Positions 1 to 7,017 of a stretch of 24,926 bases of DNA are shown here, piece by piece. A model generated the notes under the pieces. That model did not search any database. It was given only the letters and a program-made list of their open reading frames with translations, and was not told the origin of the DNA. Both the position numbers and the translations under genes were made by a program. Source of the stretch: Paraktedonobacter sp035294465 (GTDB lineage Bacteria; Chloroflexota; Ktedonobacteria; Ktedonobacterales; Ktedonobacteraceae). Numbering within the stretch: the first letter of the stretch is position 1; each line of letters begins with the position of its first letter. The stretch is taken from contig DATGKW010000166.1 of the NCBI GenBank assembly GCA_035294465.1, positions 1 through 24,926 of the forward strand, given 5' to 3'.

Positions 1-311
1 ACGGCCAGATCCTCAAGAGGAACTATCTCGGCCATCTTCTCTGAAGAGAGCAAGCCCCTACTGGTCGCGCGCAAATTCTCCGCGTCGAGCCGATAGAAAT
101 GCGTATTGCCCTCCGAGCGCATCTGTATCAGCCCCAGTTCCCTGAGCCGCGCCAGGTGATGCGAAATGGTCGGCGCCTTCAGTTGCAGCAGCGCAGCCAG
201 TTCCTCCACGCTATACTCACGTGTAGCCAGGATACCCAACAGCTTCAGCCGACTCTCATCGGCCAGTACCTTGAAAAAGTGCAACAGTGTCTCAAACTCT
301 TCAGGTGGCAT
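1..311 (-). CDS. ArsR-family transcriptional repressor, 5' part (gene runs off the window)
   Basis: Reading the minus strand from the ATG at 311 gives about 103 codons with no stop before the window edge, so the gene is cut at its 3' end. The protein begins MPPEEFETLLHFFKVLADES and continues with a clear winged helix-turn-helix: RLKLLGILATREYSVEELA, then the recognition helix LKAPTISHHLARLRELGLI, then the wing QMRSEGNTHFYRLD. This is the classic ArsR/SmtB layout (dimeric DNA-binding repressor). No CxC metal-binding motif is visible in the recognition-helix region, so a metal sensor is not supported. A C-terminal extension such as DUF2087 is possible but lies outside. The 18-bp palindrome at 325-342 sits 14 bases before the start codon and suggests autorepression (inference). 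The gene is divergent from the nuclease gene at 538. Confidence 0.85.
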   Translation of the reverse strand, partial: MPPEEFETLLHFFKVLADESRLKLLGILATREYSVEELAALLQLKAPTISHHLARLRELGLIQMRSEGNTHFYRLDAENLRATSRGLLSSEKMAEIVPLEDLA

Positions 312-324
312 AACTCACTCCAAT

Positions 325-342
325 ATTAGATATATATCTAAT
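325..342. promoter_or_regulatory. 18-bp perfect palindrome, probable operator of the ArsR-type gene
   Basis: The sequence ATTAGATATATATCTAAT is an exact inverted repeat of itself. It lies just upstream of the ArsR-type start codon (309-311) in the divergent region. ArsR-family dimers bind AT-rich inverted repeats of roughly this size that overlap their own promoters (family knowledge). That this one is the operator is inference. Being AT-only in its core, it could also overlap the -10 element. Confidence 0.55.
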
Positions 343-537
343 TAGAAGTATATTGAATTACTTGCAAACTGTCAAGCATATCCGCGAATGAATTCAGAGC
401 CTTCTCATTTCGGCCATAAGTGGGATTAAATCGAATATTGTATATATAGGTCAAAGTAGTATATATGTATCCTTTACAAGTTATCTATCTTATGATAATA
501 TCCGGCCAGAGACAATGTGGGAAGGGAGAATGACAAG

Positions 538-1542
538 ATGGCAGGCAAATGGGATAATAACTTGAAGCGGTTAGTCCAGGCCAATCCGCAGGCATTCATC
601 AGTTGGTTACTGAGAGGTGCGGTTGTGGTTCGTGAATTATCTGTTGAGCTAAACCGAGATATCTTCATCGATATTCTCTATGAAGTCGTGTTTGCTGGAG
701 AGATTGTACTGATCCACATCGAATTCCAGCGCTATGACGAAAAAGAAATGGCACGACGAGTTCTGGAGTATAATGTTTATGCAACCTGCAAATTTGGTCA
801 CCCTGTAATCTCGTTTATCATTTACCTGAAAAAAGAGGGTAAGATTGTTGAAGCGCCTCTCGTCAAGGCAATGCCCGATGGCATGGAGATCTGGCGCTTC
901 AATTTTATCAACATAAAGTTGTGGGAGATCCCTACAGAAACCTTCAGACAAGTCCAGAGCGTAGGCACACTACCGCTGTTGGCGCTCACACGAGAAGGTT
1001 CCCGTCCAGAGATCGTAGATGAAGCATTGATAGAGATTGAGCACGCACCAATCGACCGGGGAGCGAAGGATGATCTCCTAACAATCACCCTGACCCTCGC
1101 CAGACTCGCGCTACCGGGACCAGAGCACCTGGATTGGCTCAAAGGGAGGTTTTATATGTACCAGGATTTGATCCGTGATACTGAAATCTATCAACTCATT
1201 GTGCAGGAAGGATTGCAAGAAGGATTACAGCAGGGATTACAGCAGGGATTACAGCAGGGACTACAGCAGGGACTACAGCAGGGACTACAGCAAGGACTAC
1301 AGCAAGGATTGCAACAGGGAGCTGAGCAAGAAAAGCAGCAGGAGATGCAGAGATTCCACCGGGCCATTCTGGAGCTCGTTGAGGCTCGTTTTCCCGAATT
1401 TCTAAGTCTCGCAAAAGCGCGCATAGAGGCTCTTCCCGACCTGACTCTTTCCTACCAACTCCTGTTAGATATTGGTAAGGCCAGATCCCAGGAGGATGCA
1501 CGCCGCGTTCTGGAAGCTCCGGAGCCGGATGAGCAGCATTGA
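538..1542 (+). CDS. Rpn-family (PD-(D/E)XK) recombination-promoting nuclease/putative transposase
   Basis: 334 aa from ATG 538. This start is preferred over an in-frame GTG at 517 because an AGGGAG ribosome site lies nine bases before it. The N-terminal half matches the Rpn/YhgA-like nuclease fold: an acidic strand (NRDIFIDILYEV), then LIHIEFQRYDEKEMARRVLEYN, where the E-x-Q pair and the following R...Y helix are the family's catalytic signature. The middle is an alpha-helical region typical of these proteins. The C-terminal third holds GLQE plus eight GLQQ units and then a Q/E-rich coiled segment (AEQEKQQEMQ) leading to a helical tail. Rpn proteins are DNA endonucleases linked to RecA-independent recombination and are often multi-copy. 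There are no transposon ends or target duplications, so this is a stand-alone copy. It converges with the gene at 1610-2779. Confidence 0.8.
   Translation: MAGKWDNNLKRLVQANPQAFISWLLRGAVVVRELSVELNRDIFIDILYEVVFAGEIVLIHIEFQRYDEKEMARRVLEYNVYATCKFGHPVISFIIYLKKEGKIVEAPLVKAMPDGMEIWRFNFINIKLWEIPTETFRQVQSVGTLPLLALTREGSRPEIVDEALIEIEHAPIDRGAKDDLLTITLTLARLALPGPEHLDWLKGRFYMYQDLIRDTEIYQLIVQEGLQEGLQQGLQQGLQQGLQQGLQQGLQQGLQQGLQQGAEQEKQQEMQRFHRAILELVEARFPEFLSLAKARIEALPDLTLSYQLLLDIGKARSQEDARRVLEAPEPDEQH
1210..1320 (+). repeat. 12-bp coding tandem repeat (GLQQ units)
   Basis: Nine consecutive 12-bp units run from 1210 to 1317, followed by GGA. The consensus is GGAYTACAGCAR, with most differences at third or silent positions. 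The first unit encodes GLQE and the next eight encode GLQQ. Because the unit is a multiple of three, gain or loss of copies keeps the nuclease in frame and only changes linker length. Confidence 0.95.
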
Positions 1543-1600
1543 GAGCACCCCGCAATCTGATCCTGGAAAGCCTCGGTGGTCTTTTCCAACTGATTACAGA

Positions 1601-1631
1601 AGAGAGCGGTTAGTAGATCCCACCGCTCTCT
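1601..1631. terminator. Inverted repeat between convergent genes, weak terminator candidate
   Basis: A 10-bp perfect stem (AGAGAGCGGT at 1601-1610, ACCGCTCTCT at 1622-1631) with an 11-base loop spans the stop codon of the DUF4097-like gene, in the gap between two convergent genes. Neither flank has a clear T-run, so it is not a textbook intrinsic terminator. It may be a 3'-end stabiliser or a coincidence of the coding sequence. Confidence 0.3.
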
Positions 1632-2779
1632 ATGCGAATGCCGCCGCTTCCCGTTCTGAGCTTGAGTTGCGCGCGAGGTCCGTTGCCCACTTCGTTCGCG
1701 CCGAACTCATTGCGCACGCCTCCGGAACCGGTTTTCGCATCTAGGCTAAAAGCCGCGCTGTCTGACAGGCGCAGGACAATGCCACCGCTGCCAGTCTTTA
1801 TGAGTGTGTTTCCTCGCGGATCGAATCCGCCCTCAAACACAATACCGCCGCTGCCAGTAGTGACGCGCGATGCTCCTGAGAAGAAGCTGCGGTCAATTGT
1901 GATGCCGCCACTACCTGTTGAGAGCGAAACCTGCCCGCGCAGGTCATGCGTTTCGATACCGCCACTGCCCGTCGAGGCCAGGATCTGGCCCTGCACACCC
2001 CCGATCCTGATACCACCGCTGCCGGTTTTAATCGCGAGCCGCCCCTGCGCATCCTGTACTTCAACTCTGCCACTGCCGGTGCGCACACGAATATCTCCGC
2101 TAGTTTCCTGGAGAGAGACACGGCCTGAGCCGGTATCGAGCTGCACATCACAACTTGCCGGAACGGTTATCTCAAAATCAACGCTTCTCAGACCAAACTG
2201 GAAAATGCTCCAATTCATCCGGGTAGAGATGTTTACGGTATCGCCGCGCTGATCATAGTTTATCTGCATGCGTTCGGCATCGATGCCAAAACCACTGGCC
2301 CGTTTGGTCGCGTTCACACTAATCACGCCCTCTTCGCCCCGGCGGACCGCTACTCGACCTGAGCCGTTATTGATCACCAGACGCGCATGCTTCATAATCC
2401 GAAAGGTACGTGTGGGCATTGGAATGGTCACGACGCGCCAATTCGTGGCAAGCGCGCCCAAGCCCGCGACCACCAGCACCACAACAATCAGCCAGCTCAG
2501 CCAGCTAAGAATAGCGCCAAACAGACTTCCAGCGATGAAGACTGCGCAGAGCAAGGCGATCAGCGCCAGCAGACCACCCATGCTCCTCTGGCTCTTCGGC
2601 TCCACGCGCAGCTTCTCTCCCTCGCTCCAGATGCTCCTCTCGTCCAGACCTGCATAGCCTTCTTCATATGCCTGATAAGTATATGCTTGTTGCCCTGTCT
2701 GCTCGCGTGACTCGATATCTCTACCACGCTCATCAGGCTGCCTCGGCTCATTATCATAGATGTGTTCCTGATTCTGCAT
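1610..2779 (-). CDS. DUF4097-like membrane protein with repeated GSG beta-strand units
   Basis: 389 aa from ATG 2779, with a GAGGG ribosome site nine bases before it; an upstream TTG at 2785 is less likely. Three parts are visible. Residues 1-65 form a hydrophilic Tyr/Glu-rich cytoplasmic segment. Residues ~68-111 are very hydrophobic and make two closely spaced membrane helices. The rest is a repetitive beta domain containing ten N/T-G-S-G motifs (T-G-S-G-G-I in most), spaced roughly 17-30 residues, as in DUF4097/adhesin-like beta-solenoid proteins. The function of this family is not established; members are often linked to envelope stress or membrane-associated sensing. The glycine-rich turns would stack into a right-handed helix (inference). 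The product is likely anchored with the solenoid on one face of the membrane. Confidence 0.75.
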   Translation of the reverse strand: MQNQEHIYDNEPRQPDERGRDIESREQTGQQAYTYQAYEEGYAGLDERSIWSEGEKLRVEPKSQRSMGGLLALIALLCAVFIAGSLFGAILSWLSWLIVVVLVVAGLGALATNWRVVTIPMPTRTFRIMKHARLVINNGSGRVAVRRGEEGVISVNATKRASGFGIDAERMQINYDQRGDTVNISTRMNWSIFQFGLRSVDFEITVPASCDVQLDTGSGRVSLQETSGDIRVRTGSGRVEVQDAQGRLAIKTGSGGIRIGGVQGQILASTGSGGIETHDLRGQVSLSTGSGGITIDRSFFSGASRVTTGSGGIVFEGGFDPRGNTLIKTGSGGIVLRLSDSAAFSLDAKTGSGGVRNEFGANEVGNGPRAQLKLRTGSGGIRIESGGIY

Positions 2780-3137
2780 AGCCAACTACCCTCTGCTCAT
2801 CACGAATCGTTTTCAATGGTATGAAAAGATCACAGGGTATATACGGCGTAAGCCTGGTAGAGGTTGGAATCCTGGGTAGATGAGCCGACTAAAACGAGAT
2901 GCATGTTCCGTCCTCTGCCATCCCAAAGTATTGATATACATAAAATTCTATGGTAGGATAGAATCAAATCTGGAATAGGGAGCAAGACTACAATACTGTA
3001 CTATTCCATCCATTACCCAAAGCTGAAAAAAGAAGCTTTTCGATGAGTGGGAAGCTCGCTCCCGTGAATTCCACACGCTTAATTCGTTGTGGTAATTTGA
3101 TCGAAAGATGGCAAAACTTCTATTGTAAAGAATCTCT
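2780..3137. other. Divergent intergenic region, candidate + strand promoter
   Basis: This 358-base region separates the DUF4097-like gene (minus) from the GNAT gene (plus) and has no convincing ORF. The only promoter-like element seen on the plus strand is TTGATA at 2931-2936, a 17-base spacer, and TAGGAT at 2954-2959. It lies about 180 bases before the GNAT start, so it would give a long leader. No strong hairpin or repeat was found. Confidence 0.35.
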
Positions 3138-3644
3138 ATGCAATTCACATTCACTCTTGTTGATGAAACGGACGCGCGGCAGATCATAACCTGGCAATAT
3201 GACGAGCCATATGCCGTCTATAATATAATCGCTGATTGCGCGCATATCGAAGATACTCTCGCTGAGTTGCTAGATCGGCGCAGCCCGCATTATGCAGCGA
3301 AAAATGAACAGGGAGAGCTCGTTGGCTTTTTCGCCTTCGGAACCTCCGCGCAGGTATGGCATAACGATGTGCCAGCGCTGTATAGTGAGAACCAGACCAT
3401 CGACATTGGCCTGGGCATGCGGCCGGATCTCACCGGTAAGGGACTTGGCCTGGCTTTTGTGCAAGCCGGCCTGGCCTTCGCGAAAGAGCAGTTTGCCCCA
3501 CGCCACTTCCGCCTCTTTGTCCTCCCATTCAACAAACGAGCTATTCGCGTGTATGAGCAGGCAGGATTTGTGCGTACCGGCATATACATGCAGAAGTACG
3601 AAGATGGAGAGCGACCATTCGTAGAGATGTGCCGCGAAGCATGA
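3138..3644 (+). CDS. GNAT-family N-acetyltransferase
   Basis: 168 aa. The protein shows the GNAT fold: beta strands GELVGFFAFG (residues ~59-69) and TIDIGLGM, then motif A RPDLTGKGLG (95-104), the acetyl-CoA pyrophosphate-binding loop of the Q/R-x-x-G-x-G type. Motif B follows as FNKRAIRVYEQAGFVRTG, with the usual N-x-x-A-x-x-x-Y-x-x-x-G-F pattern of the RimI/RimJ-like group. It transfers an acetyl group from acetyl-CoA to an amine; the substrate (protein N-terminus, small molecule or antibiotic) cannot be told from sequence. The ribosome site before ATG 3138 is weak (AAAGAA). The stop codon lies inside the long hairpin at 3636-3675. The gene appears monocistronic. Confidence 0.85.
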   Translation: MQFTFTLVDETDARQIITWQYDEPYAVYNIIADCAHIEDTLAELLDRRSPHYAAKNEQGELVGFFAFGTSAQVWHNDVPALYSENQTIDIGLGMRPDLTGKGLGLAFVQAGLAFAKEQFAPRHFRLFVLPFNKRAIRVYEQAGFVRTGIYMQKYEDGERPFVEMCREA

Positions 3645-3675
3645 GCCGTTTTACAGTAAAAACGGCTCATGCTTC
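3636..3675 (+). terminator. 17-bp perfect hairpin spanning the GNAT stop codon
   Basis: The arms at 3636-3652 and 3659-3675 are perfect reverse complements (17 bp) with a 6-base loop. The left arm contains the last codons and the TGA stop. The T and A runs lie at the loop end of the stem, not after it, so the structure is not a canonical rho-independent terminator in either direction. It sits between convergent genes and may end or protect both transcripts. Confidence 0.55.
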
Positions 3676-3710
3676 TTGAGGTGCTTGTTCTGGCTCCCAG
3701 GTCGCCCAAA

Positions 3711-4250
3711 TCAGGAATGAGTATCTCTTTCCTGGCCTTGTCGAAGTCCCTCCTCAACCCAGGTAATATGCATTGCCGCGTGCTGGGCATTCGCGGTGAA
3801 CAGATCACCGGCGGTTCTGTCAGCCCCAAAGGGTGTTGGTACGGATGCAACCAGCTGCTCGTCTGTAAATTGCTCAAGCAGGTCAAGCGTCTCCCGGCGA
3901 GCAGCGGTCAGATCCGCGAGAAGCGTTTCCATGCTGTCATCGCGATGGGCATTCACATAAGTTTGATTGCGCTGGTTTGAGGCAGCCAGCCTTTCCTCTC
4001 TGCTCATAGCGGCCATATTGCCGGGCAGAGCCGTTTCGCCGCTGAGCGCGCGGCGCAGTAAAAACTGGATAGCGCGTTCATTTGCCGCAAGATGGGCAAA
4101 GTGATCCTTAGCTCGCCAGGCAACTTCGCCTGGTACCGCGCTCGCCGTACACGGGCGCTCAAGCTCTTCTGGGGTAAGTCCTTGAAAGTAAGCGATGGTT
4201 TTCTCTTGCGATTCAGCAAGGACACCTAAAATCTCTGAACGAGTCGGCAT
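3711..4250 (-). CDS. DinB-like four-helix-bundle protein (putative metal-dependent)
   Basis: 179 aa from ATG 4250, with a strong GGGAGG ribosome site six bases upstream. The sequence is mostly amphipathic helix. It carries the three-site histidine pattern of DinB/YfiT-type proteins: H50/H53 in KDHFAHLAANE and the H-x-x-x-H pair H157/H161 in NAQHAAMHITW. Members of this superfamily bind a divalent metal and include thiol (bacillithiol/mycothiol)-dependent transferases as well as many proteins of unknown role; ClbS-like DNA-protecting proteins are related. A specific substrate cannot be assigned. A TGGTAATAT extended -10-like element lies very close to the ribosome site (low confidence). It converges with the GNAT gene. 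Confidence 0.7.
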   Translation of the reverse strand: MPTRSEILGVLAESQEKTIAYFQGLTPEELERPCTASAVPGEVAWRAKDHFAHLAANERAIQFLLRRALSGETALPGNMAAMSREERLAASNQRNQTYVNAHRDDSMETLLADLTAARRETLDLLEQFTDEQLVASVPTPFGADRTAGDLFTANAQHAAMHITWVEEGLRQGQERDTHS

Positions 4251-4437
4251 ATTTATCCTCCCAAATCATATTACCACACAAACTGCCGCAAAAAACCACA
4301 CTTCGCTGCGTTCTCATGACTTTCTGGTCAGATAGTGCTGGTGGCCCGACTTCAGCTTGTTCCAGAAGCGTAAAGCGCGCTAGAGCGTTCACGTTTCATG
4401 TTTCTCGATCCAGAGAGTAAAATCCTCGCTTACAGAC

Positions 4438-5559
4438 CTATTCCGTCAAAAAACGATACACCAGTTTCTGGAAGTGGCGCAAGCCATTTTCACGATGCAA
4501 CATCAGTTTGCCTTGCTGGAAAAAGCCGGAGCTCAGGCCGCGCTGGACCGATTCGCAGAGTACGGTATCTTCGTTCTGCACCTGGTCGATAAAGCGGGCA
4601 AAGCTCTGCTCTTCTTCCTTGCTCACTGCGTCTACGAAACAATATTCAAAAATGGCTAGTGTCTTGTTTGTTTCAATTGGCAGAAAGAGATTGAGCGAGA
4701 CATTGCCCGGACCTGGATAGACATTGATGGTGAAATTGGGCCAGAGGTACGCATAGAAGCCTTCTTTGACCTCGCCGCTCGTATCGTAGAGATTTGCACT
4801 GCCATGCCTTCCACTCTCTTTTTTCGGCCCGCCCTGCGTCGAGAAGTATTCGTACTCAGTGACAGTATAGTTATTGACATCAATCAGCGAGCTAAAGCCG
4901 GGGTGGGCCACCGGGCAGTGGTAGCATTCCAGATAATTATCCACCACAATTTTCCAGTTGGCAGCAATTTCATAGGTGCGCCGGACTCGCCGCTTGATCT
5001 CATTCAAGCGCAGGCCCGTAGCCGCCAGCAGTTCCGGCAGTTCTCCCAGCACGTTTTTGAGCGGGACCGCGTCTTTGTCCGGATTCACAAAAATAAAGGA
5101 TCCCCACGTATCGATCTGCGCGCTATATAGCGGGAACTGCGTTTTGTCGAAGCCCGGCTCATTCTTCATGCCGGGCGCGCTATGCAGGCTACCATCCAGC
5201 TTATAAGTCCAGGCATGATAGTGGCACTGGAGGGTCTTGCGATTGCCGCACGCCTGCAAGACCAGTTCGGAGCCGCGATGACGGCAGATATTGATAAAGG
5301 CCCGCAATGTTCCGGATTCATCGCGCGCGACAACAATCGGCACATCGCCAAGCATACAGGTAAAGAAATCGCCCGGCTTTTCTACCTGTTCAATCATCCC
5401 GACGTATTGCCAGCTATGCTGAAAGATACGCTCTTTTTCGCGTATGAAGAACACCGGGTCTGTGTACCACGCAGCCGGGAGGGTATACCCCTGTTCAAGA
5501 GATTCCCGCAGGCTCGCGGATGTAGTCGTGCCCGAAATTCTGGAATGTGTTGTTGTCAT
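4438..5559 (-). CDS. Rieske non-heme iron oxygenase, alpha subunit (choline monooxygenase/GbcA-like)
   Basis: 373 aa. The N-terminal Rieske domain has the 2Fe-2S ligands C92-x-H94 and C112-x-x-H115 (ICRHRG ... QCHYHAW). The C-terminal catalytic domain has the bridging Asp D207 and the mononuclear iron ligands H214 and H219 in VDNYLECYHCPVAHPGF, with D331 (NEDTVLCES) as the probable third ligand. The tail R-G-L...G-F...G-x-L...E-N-G-L-x-H-F resembles choline monooxygenase and glycine-betaine/carnitine oxygenases more than naphthalene-type dioxygenases. These enzymes need electrons from a reductase, and none is encoded beside it. It is the last gene of the minus-strand cluster, 70 bases after the E3 gene, with AAGGG eight bases before the ATG. 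The substrate is unknown; a methylated amine or aromatic acid is possible. Confidence 0.85.
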   Translation of the reverse strand: MTTTHSRISGTTTSASLRESLEQGYTLPAAWYTDPVFFIREKERIFQHSWQYVGMIEQVEKPGDFFTCMLGDVPIVVARDESGTLRAFINICRHRGSELVLQACGNRKTLQCHYHAWTYKLDGSLHSAPGMKNEPGFDKTQFPLYSAQIDTWGSFIFVNPDKDAVPLKNVLGELPELLAATGLRLNEIKRRVRRTYEIAANWKIVVDNYLECYHCPVAHPGFSSLIDVNNYTVTEYEYFSTQGGPKKESGRHGSANLYDTSGEVKEGFYAYLWPNFTINVYPGPGNVSLNLFLPIETNKTLAIFEYCFVDAVSKEEEQSFARFIDQVQNEDTVLCESVQRGLSSGFFQQGKLMLHRENGLRHFQKLVYRFLTE

Positions 5560-5629
5560 GGAGCTACCCTTTCATGCCGCAAGGCAGAAAAAGAGACATA
5601 CCACCACCGATGATGATCTGCCTGAATAA

Positions 5630-6994
5630 TCAATGAAGAGCTTTTCCAATATGCACCGCTTTCCCCAACCCTTGCTCGGCAGCCTCCAGCACCATCTCGC
5701 TCAGACCCGGATGCGCGTACAGGATCTCACTCAGGTCGGTGAGTGTCGCGCCCATTTCGATGGCGAGAGCAAGCTGACCGATGAGGTCGCCGGCGCGCGG
5801 GCCAACAAGCGTGGCACCGAGTAGCGTGCCATCCTCGCTGGCGAGCAGTTGCGCAACCCCGTTATCGGTACTCAGGGTGAGGGCGCGACCGTTGGCGGCC
5901 AGAGGGAAACGCCCGGTGAGTATCTGGCCGTGTTCGCGGCTGGCCTCTTCAGCAGTGTAGCCGACCATAGCAATCTCCGGCGTAGTATGGACAACCAGAG
6001 GCATGACCAACGGCGCGAACTGTACGCGCTGGCCCGCGATGACCTCGGCGGCAACTTTACCCTGCTTGATGGCGCGGCTGGCCAGAGCCGGTCCGCCGGT
6101 GCAGTCACCCACGGCGAAAATAGCCGGCTGGCTGGTGCGCTGCTGCGTATCGACCTGGATGCCGCCGCTGGGATTGAGCATGATACCAGCAGCGTCGAAA
6201 TGCAGTCCGGTAATATGCGGCGTGACGCCACGCGAAACGACCAGCGGGCGCTCGTTGATCTCTGCGAGAGGAACGCTCGTGCTCACAGCGATGCCCTGTT
6301 TGCGCATCCCGGCCTGCACCTGGCGCAGAACGGCGGGATCTCCTCCTGCCAGGATCTGGGATCCCGGCGTATAAAGTTTGACCTCGACGTCTAATCTGGC
6401 AAAAAGCGTAGCCAGTTCCAGAGCAATATAATCGTCGCCTGCGATGCTCAAAGTTGCAGGTAATTCAGGCAAAGCAAGGGCCTGTTCAGGAGTCAACACG
6501 CCCTTACCATCGTATGGCAAGCTCTCAACCTGTGCGGGTTCGGCTCCCGTGGCGATGATGCAGTAATCGAATTTGAAGCGTAACGAGCCGTGTTCTCCCT
6601 CAACGCGCACCTCCTGCTCGTTGATAAACCAGCCGGTGCCATGCAGGCATTCAACGCCATTGCTGGCAAACAGGCGGCGCACGCCTTCGGAGAGCCGCCG
6701 GACCACACTCTGTTTCCATGCCTGCATCTTGCTCCAATCAACGGTGACACTTTCGCTGCTAATACCCATAGCGGCCAGGTCAGCGCCGCGCGCCTGGACG
6801 TAGCGCTCGCTAGCTGAGAGCAGGGCTTTGAGCGGAATGCAGCCCAGGTTCAGGCAGGTTCCCCCAGGCTCGCCGGCGTCCACAAGAGTAACTTTGTGTC
6901 CCAACTGCGCCGCGCGTATGGCCGCCACATATCCACCGGGTCCCGCGCCCAGCACCAGGACATCAACAGCGGTAGTAACATCTCCAACAACCAT
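5630..6994 (-). CDS. lpdA: Dihydrolipoamide dehydrogenase (E3) with atypical NAD-binding motif
   Basis: 454 aa, a normal family length. The FAD Rossmann motif GAGPGG is at 16-21 and the redox-active disulfide GGTCLNLGC has C47 and C52. The central ATGAEP (148-153) and the FAD-binding IFAVGDCTGG segment are present, and the C-terminal interface has HPGLSE with the His/Glu couple. It reoxidises the dihydrolipoyl arm of the E2 encoded upstream, passing electrons to NAD+. Oddity: the second dinucleotide motif, normally G-G-G-Y-I-G, reads A-G-D-D-Y-I-A at 185-191, so the middle glycine that packs on the NAD pyrophosphate is Asp188. The usual CIPSK is CIPLK. The enzyme may use NAD poorly or act differently. 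It follows the MFS gene by 23 bases. Confidence 0.88.
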   Translation of the reverse strand: MVVGDVTTAVDVLVLGAGPGGYVAAIRAAQLGHKVTLVDAGEPGGTCLNLGCIPLKALLSASERYVQARGADLAAMGISSESVTVDWSKMQAWKQSVVRRLSEGVRRLFASNGVECLHGTGWFINEQEVRVEGEHGSLRFKFDYCIIATGAEPAQVESLPYDGKGVLTPEQALALPELPATLSIAGDDYIALELATLFARLDVEVKLYTPGSQILAGGDPAVLRQVQAGMRKQGIAVSTSVPLAEINERPLVVSRGVTPHITGLHFDAAGIMLNPSGGIQVDTQQRTSQPAIFAVGDCTGGPALASRAIKQGKVAAEVIAGQRVQFAPLVMPLVVHTTPEIAMVGYTAEEASREHGQILTGRFPLAANGRALTLSTDNGVAQLLASEDGTLLGATLVGPRAGDLIGQLALAIEMGATLTDLSEILYAHPGLSEMVLEAAEQGLGKAVHIGKALH

Positions 6995-7017
6995 ATGTTT
7001 TCTTCTTTCTGTGATGA

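Noticed and set aside
1640..2140. Regular repeats on the plus strand that look like a CRISPR-like or direct-repeat array
   Set aside because: The repeats are the coding units of the T-G-S-G motifs in the minus-strand DUF4097-like gene. Spacing varies and the intervals are not unique spacers.
5182..5613. 143-aa plus-strand ORF opposite the Rieske gene
   Set aside because: It is an antisense shadow of the Rieske gene, which has complete ligand motifs.
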